Source of the DNA: Euryarchaeota archaeon UBA125
GTDB taxonomy: Archaea; Thermoplasmatota; Poseidoniia; Poseidoniales; Thalassarchaeaceae
Assembly (NCBI GenBank): GCA_002502625.1
Contig: DAPV01000063.1
Span: forward strand, 1-7,295
Direction of reading: 5' to 3'
Length of the DNA stretch: 7,295 nt
Shown: positions 5,698-7,295 of the stretch, piece by piece
Numbering within the stretch: the first letter of the stretch is position 1
How the letters are laid out: every line of letters begins with the position of its first letter
The notes under the pieces: model-generated
Databases searched by the model: none
Seen by the model: the letters and a program-made list of their open reading frames with translations, nothing else
Told to the model about the DNA's origin: nothing
Translations under genes and position numbers: made by a program

Positions 5698-7056
5698 ATG
5701 GCACTCGAAGGTCTGAGGCGTGGCATTCAAGGTGCACTCAGTAGACTGAGAGGCAAACGTAGTATTGACGAAGAAGAATTACGAGGCATGGTAAAGGACC
5801 TTCGAAGAGCACTTTTAGCTGCTGACTTTAACGTTAGACAAACAAAGGAAATTACTGATCGACTCGAGTTAAGAATGAGAGACGATGAACCAAGACCAGG
5901 ATTAACACTTCAAACACATGCAATGAATATCATTTATGCAGAATTAGTTAGATTACTAGGGGAACCTCGAGAAATTTTACCATTTAATCAGAGAATACTA
6001 ATGGTTGGATTATATGGTCAAGGAAAAACTACCACTACTGCCAAAATAGCAGCATGGTGGAAACGTAAACATAAATTAGAAATCGGAGTAATAGAAGCAG
6101 ACGTTCATCGTCCTGGAGCATATGCTCAATTGAAACAATTACTGGAAGATCACGATATCGATGTATATGGAGATCCAAAAAATACCGATGCTACATCGAT
6201 AGTTAAAGCCGGAATGCAACAAATGGCGAATAAAGACGTTGTAATTATTGATACAGCTGGTAGAGATCAATTAGATGAAGACCTACAAGAAGAATTGAAG
6301 CAAATTGCAGATATTGTTCAAGCTACAGAAAGTCTTCTAGTAATAGATGCGCAAGTTGGTCAAGCAGCGGGTCCTGTAGCTGCTAAATTCCATGAATTGG
6401 TAGGTGTTACAGGTGTAATAGTGACAAAATTAGATGGAACCGCTAGAGGAGGTGGAGCACTTTCAGCTGTTGCTGCAACGGGTTCTCCAATAGTGTTCAT
6501 TGGAGAAGGTGAGCATGTTGAGAACTTAGAACAATTTGAGGGTGACAGATTTATTTCGAGATTACTTGGAATGGGTGATATCAAGGGATTAATCGATCTT
6601 GCACCAGGAGATTTAGATCAAGAAGAGGCATTAAGACTTACAGAACGATTAATGTCTGGTAGATTCTCGATTAATGATATGTCTCAACAGATGGAAATGA
6701 TGTCAAAAATAGGAACTGTTGATAGAATTCTTTCTCATTTACCATCTGGTATGTTTGGAGGGATTGGAGCCATGGGTAAGGCACAAAAAGAGCAAATGCA
6801 ATCAAATTTAGAACGTTTTAGAGTAATTATGGACTCCATGACATCAAAAGAAAAGGATGAACCAACTATACTCAAAGCAGAAAGAATTCGTAGAATTGCT
6901 CGTGGATCAGGTGTCAATGAAAAAGATGTAAGAGAGTTGATTGCTCAATGGAATAAGAGTAAAAAAATGATGAAAGGAATTAGAGGTAATCGCCAATTGA
7001 GAAAACAAATGAAATCAATGATGGGTGACATGGACGATATGGATCTACCGATGTGA
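5698..7056 (+). CDS. srp54: Signal recognition particle GTPase SRP54
   Basis: SRP54 is the GTPase of the archaeal signal recognition particle. With 7S RNA and SRP19 it binds signal sequences and delivers ribosomes to FtsY at the membrane. The 452 residues are full family length. N domain (about 1-90) with the ALLEADV-type motif as ALLAADFN (38-45); G domain with G1 GLYGQGKTTTTAK (104-116), DVHRPGAYAQL (135-145), DTAGRDQLDEDL (185-196), DAQVGQ (217-222), TKLDGTARGGGALSA (243-257) and the GEGEHVENLEQF region (269-280); methionine-rich M domain (about 305-452) with the RNA-binding helix-turn-helix around ERIRRIARGSGV (395-406). The domain order, GEGE rather than FtsY-type sequence, and M domain separate it from FtsY. 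G1 is unusual: the family normally has GLQG or GVQG, here GLYG. The start at 5698 gives the usual N-terminal helix (MALEGLRRGIQGALSRLRG). It lies 41 nt after the get3-like gene and 4 nt before trmY. Confidence 0.97.
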   Translation: MALEGLRRGIQGALSRLRGKRSIDEEELRGMVKDLRRALLAADFNVRQTKEITDRLELRMRDDEPRPGLTLQTHAMNIIYAELVRLLGEPREILPFNQRILMVGLYGQGKTTTTAKIAAWWKRKHKLEIGVIEADVHRPGAYAQLKQLLEDHDIDVYGDPKNTDATSIVKAGMQQMANKDVVIIDTAGRDQLDEDLQEELKQIADIVQATESLLVIDAQVGQAAGPVAAKFHELVGVTGVIVTKLDGTARGGGALSAVAATGSPIVFIGEGEHVENLEQFEGDRFISRLLGMGDIKGLIDLAPGDLDQEEALRLTERLMSGRFSINDMSQQMEMMSKIGTVDRILSHLPSGMFGGIGAMGKAQKEQMQSNLERFRVIMDSMTSKEKDEPTILKAERIRRIARGSGVNEKDVRELIAQWNKSKKMMKGIRGNRQLRKQMKSMMGDMDDMDLPM

Positions 7057-7060
7057 CCCA

Positions 7061-7295
7061 ATGACTCGTAGATTTGCAATTATCGGTCACAGAGCACAGT
7101 CGTCAGGAAAACTGAATTTGAATGATTTAGCCGGTTCATCCGGTCGAATCGATGTTCTAGCTAGGGCAGTCAATACTGCTCTTTTCTTGTCTCACGGAAT
7201 TCGTGATGATTCAGAAATAATTCTCCATCTTGAAGGTGGTCCTGGACCTGTTAGACGTATCGGTTTCATCGGTCAAGCGATTAGAGGAGTACATC
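7061..7295 (+). CDS. trmY: tRNA (pseudouridine(54)-N1)-methyltransferase TrmY, N-terminal part (cut by window edge)
   Basis: TrmY is a SPOUT-fold, SAM-dependent enzyme that methylates N1 of pseudouridine 54 in the tRNA T-loop, replacing the m5U54 of bacteria. The first 78 residues are present. They match TrmY along their length: an opening strand RRFAIIGHRA, then NLNDLAGSSGRIDVLARAVNTALFLSHGIRDD (split here as DLAGSSGRIDVL, residues 22-33, and ALFLSHGIRDD, 40-50), a strand SEIILHLEGGPGP, and RIGFIGQAIRGV. The C-terminal trefoil knot and SAM site are beyond the edge. The ATG at 7061 is 4 nt after the SRP54 stop, so it is probably cotranscribed and perhaps translationally coupled; no clear Shine-Dalgarno site is seen. 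Confidence 0.93.
   Translation, partial: MTRRFAIIGHRAQSSGKLNLNDLAGSSGRIDVLARAVNTALFLSHGIRDDSEIILHLEGGPGPVRRIGFIGQAIRGVH

Noticed and set aside
6360..6584. Minus-strand frame opposite the SRP54 G domain
   Set aside because: Lies opposite the invariant TKLDGTARGGG region; shadow only.
5698..7056. FtsY (SRP receptor) instead of SRP54
   Set aside because: A methionine-rich M domain with the RNA-binding RIRRIARGSG segment follows the G domain, and there is no acidic N-terminal A domain.
1..7295. Mobile elements, CRISPR arrays, tRNA or rRNA genes, defence system
   Set aside because: I found no transposase, terminal repeats, spaced direct repeats, cloverleaf or rRNA-like sequence; the window is filled by ordinary coding genes with short gaps.

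Overview
The window looks like archaeal chromosome. It is AT-rich with GC-richer patches at some gene starts. The strongest lineage marker is the start of trmY, a mostly archaeal tRNA methyltransferase gene, directly behind an SRP54 gene. Get3/ArsA, a two-domain TrkA and zinc-ribbon membrane proteins also fit. From overall style my best guess is a marine Thermoplasmatota archaeon (Poseidoniales, formerly Marine Group II, or a relative); this is inference, since no rRNA or other lineage-defining gene is present.

Layout: two gene groups diverge from a 76-bp intergenic region (4360-4435). Leftward, on the minus strand, are an unrecognised polytopic membrane protein (3565-4359), a zinc-ribbon/single-TM/transglutaminase-like protein (1833-3533), trkA (372-1790) and trkH, cut by the window edge (1-370). 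Gaps are 31, 42 and 1 nt, so one transcript is likely. Rightward, on the plus strand, are a Get3/ArsA-type ATPase with a C-terminal Hsp20-like domain (4436-5656), SRP54 (5698-7056) and the first 78 codons of trmY (7061-7295). Gaps are 41 and 4 nt.

Functional picture: the rightward group puts a post-translational (Get3-like) and a co-translational (SRP54) membrane-targeting ATPase next to each other, followed by a tRNA T-loop modification enzyme, which is a translation and protein-targeting theme. The leftward group ends in a Trk potassium-uptake pair (NAD-gated regulator TrkA plus channel TrkH), preceded by two envelope proteins of unknown function.

The window is densely coding and I see no mobile element, CRISPR array, tRNA or rRNA. 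No intergenic gap exceeds 76 bp. I do not see a convincing novel system. The points worth a second look are the Get3 variant with a crystallin-like tail and no CXXC motif, its pairing with SRP54, unusual substitutions in the SRP54 P-loop and in the transglutaminase triad, and the orphan membrane protein divergent from get3.
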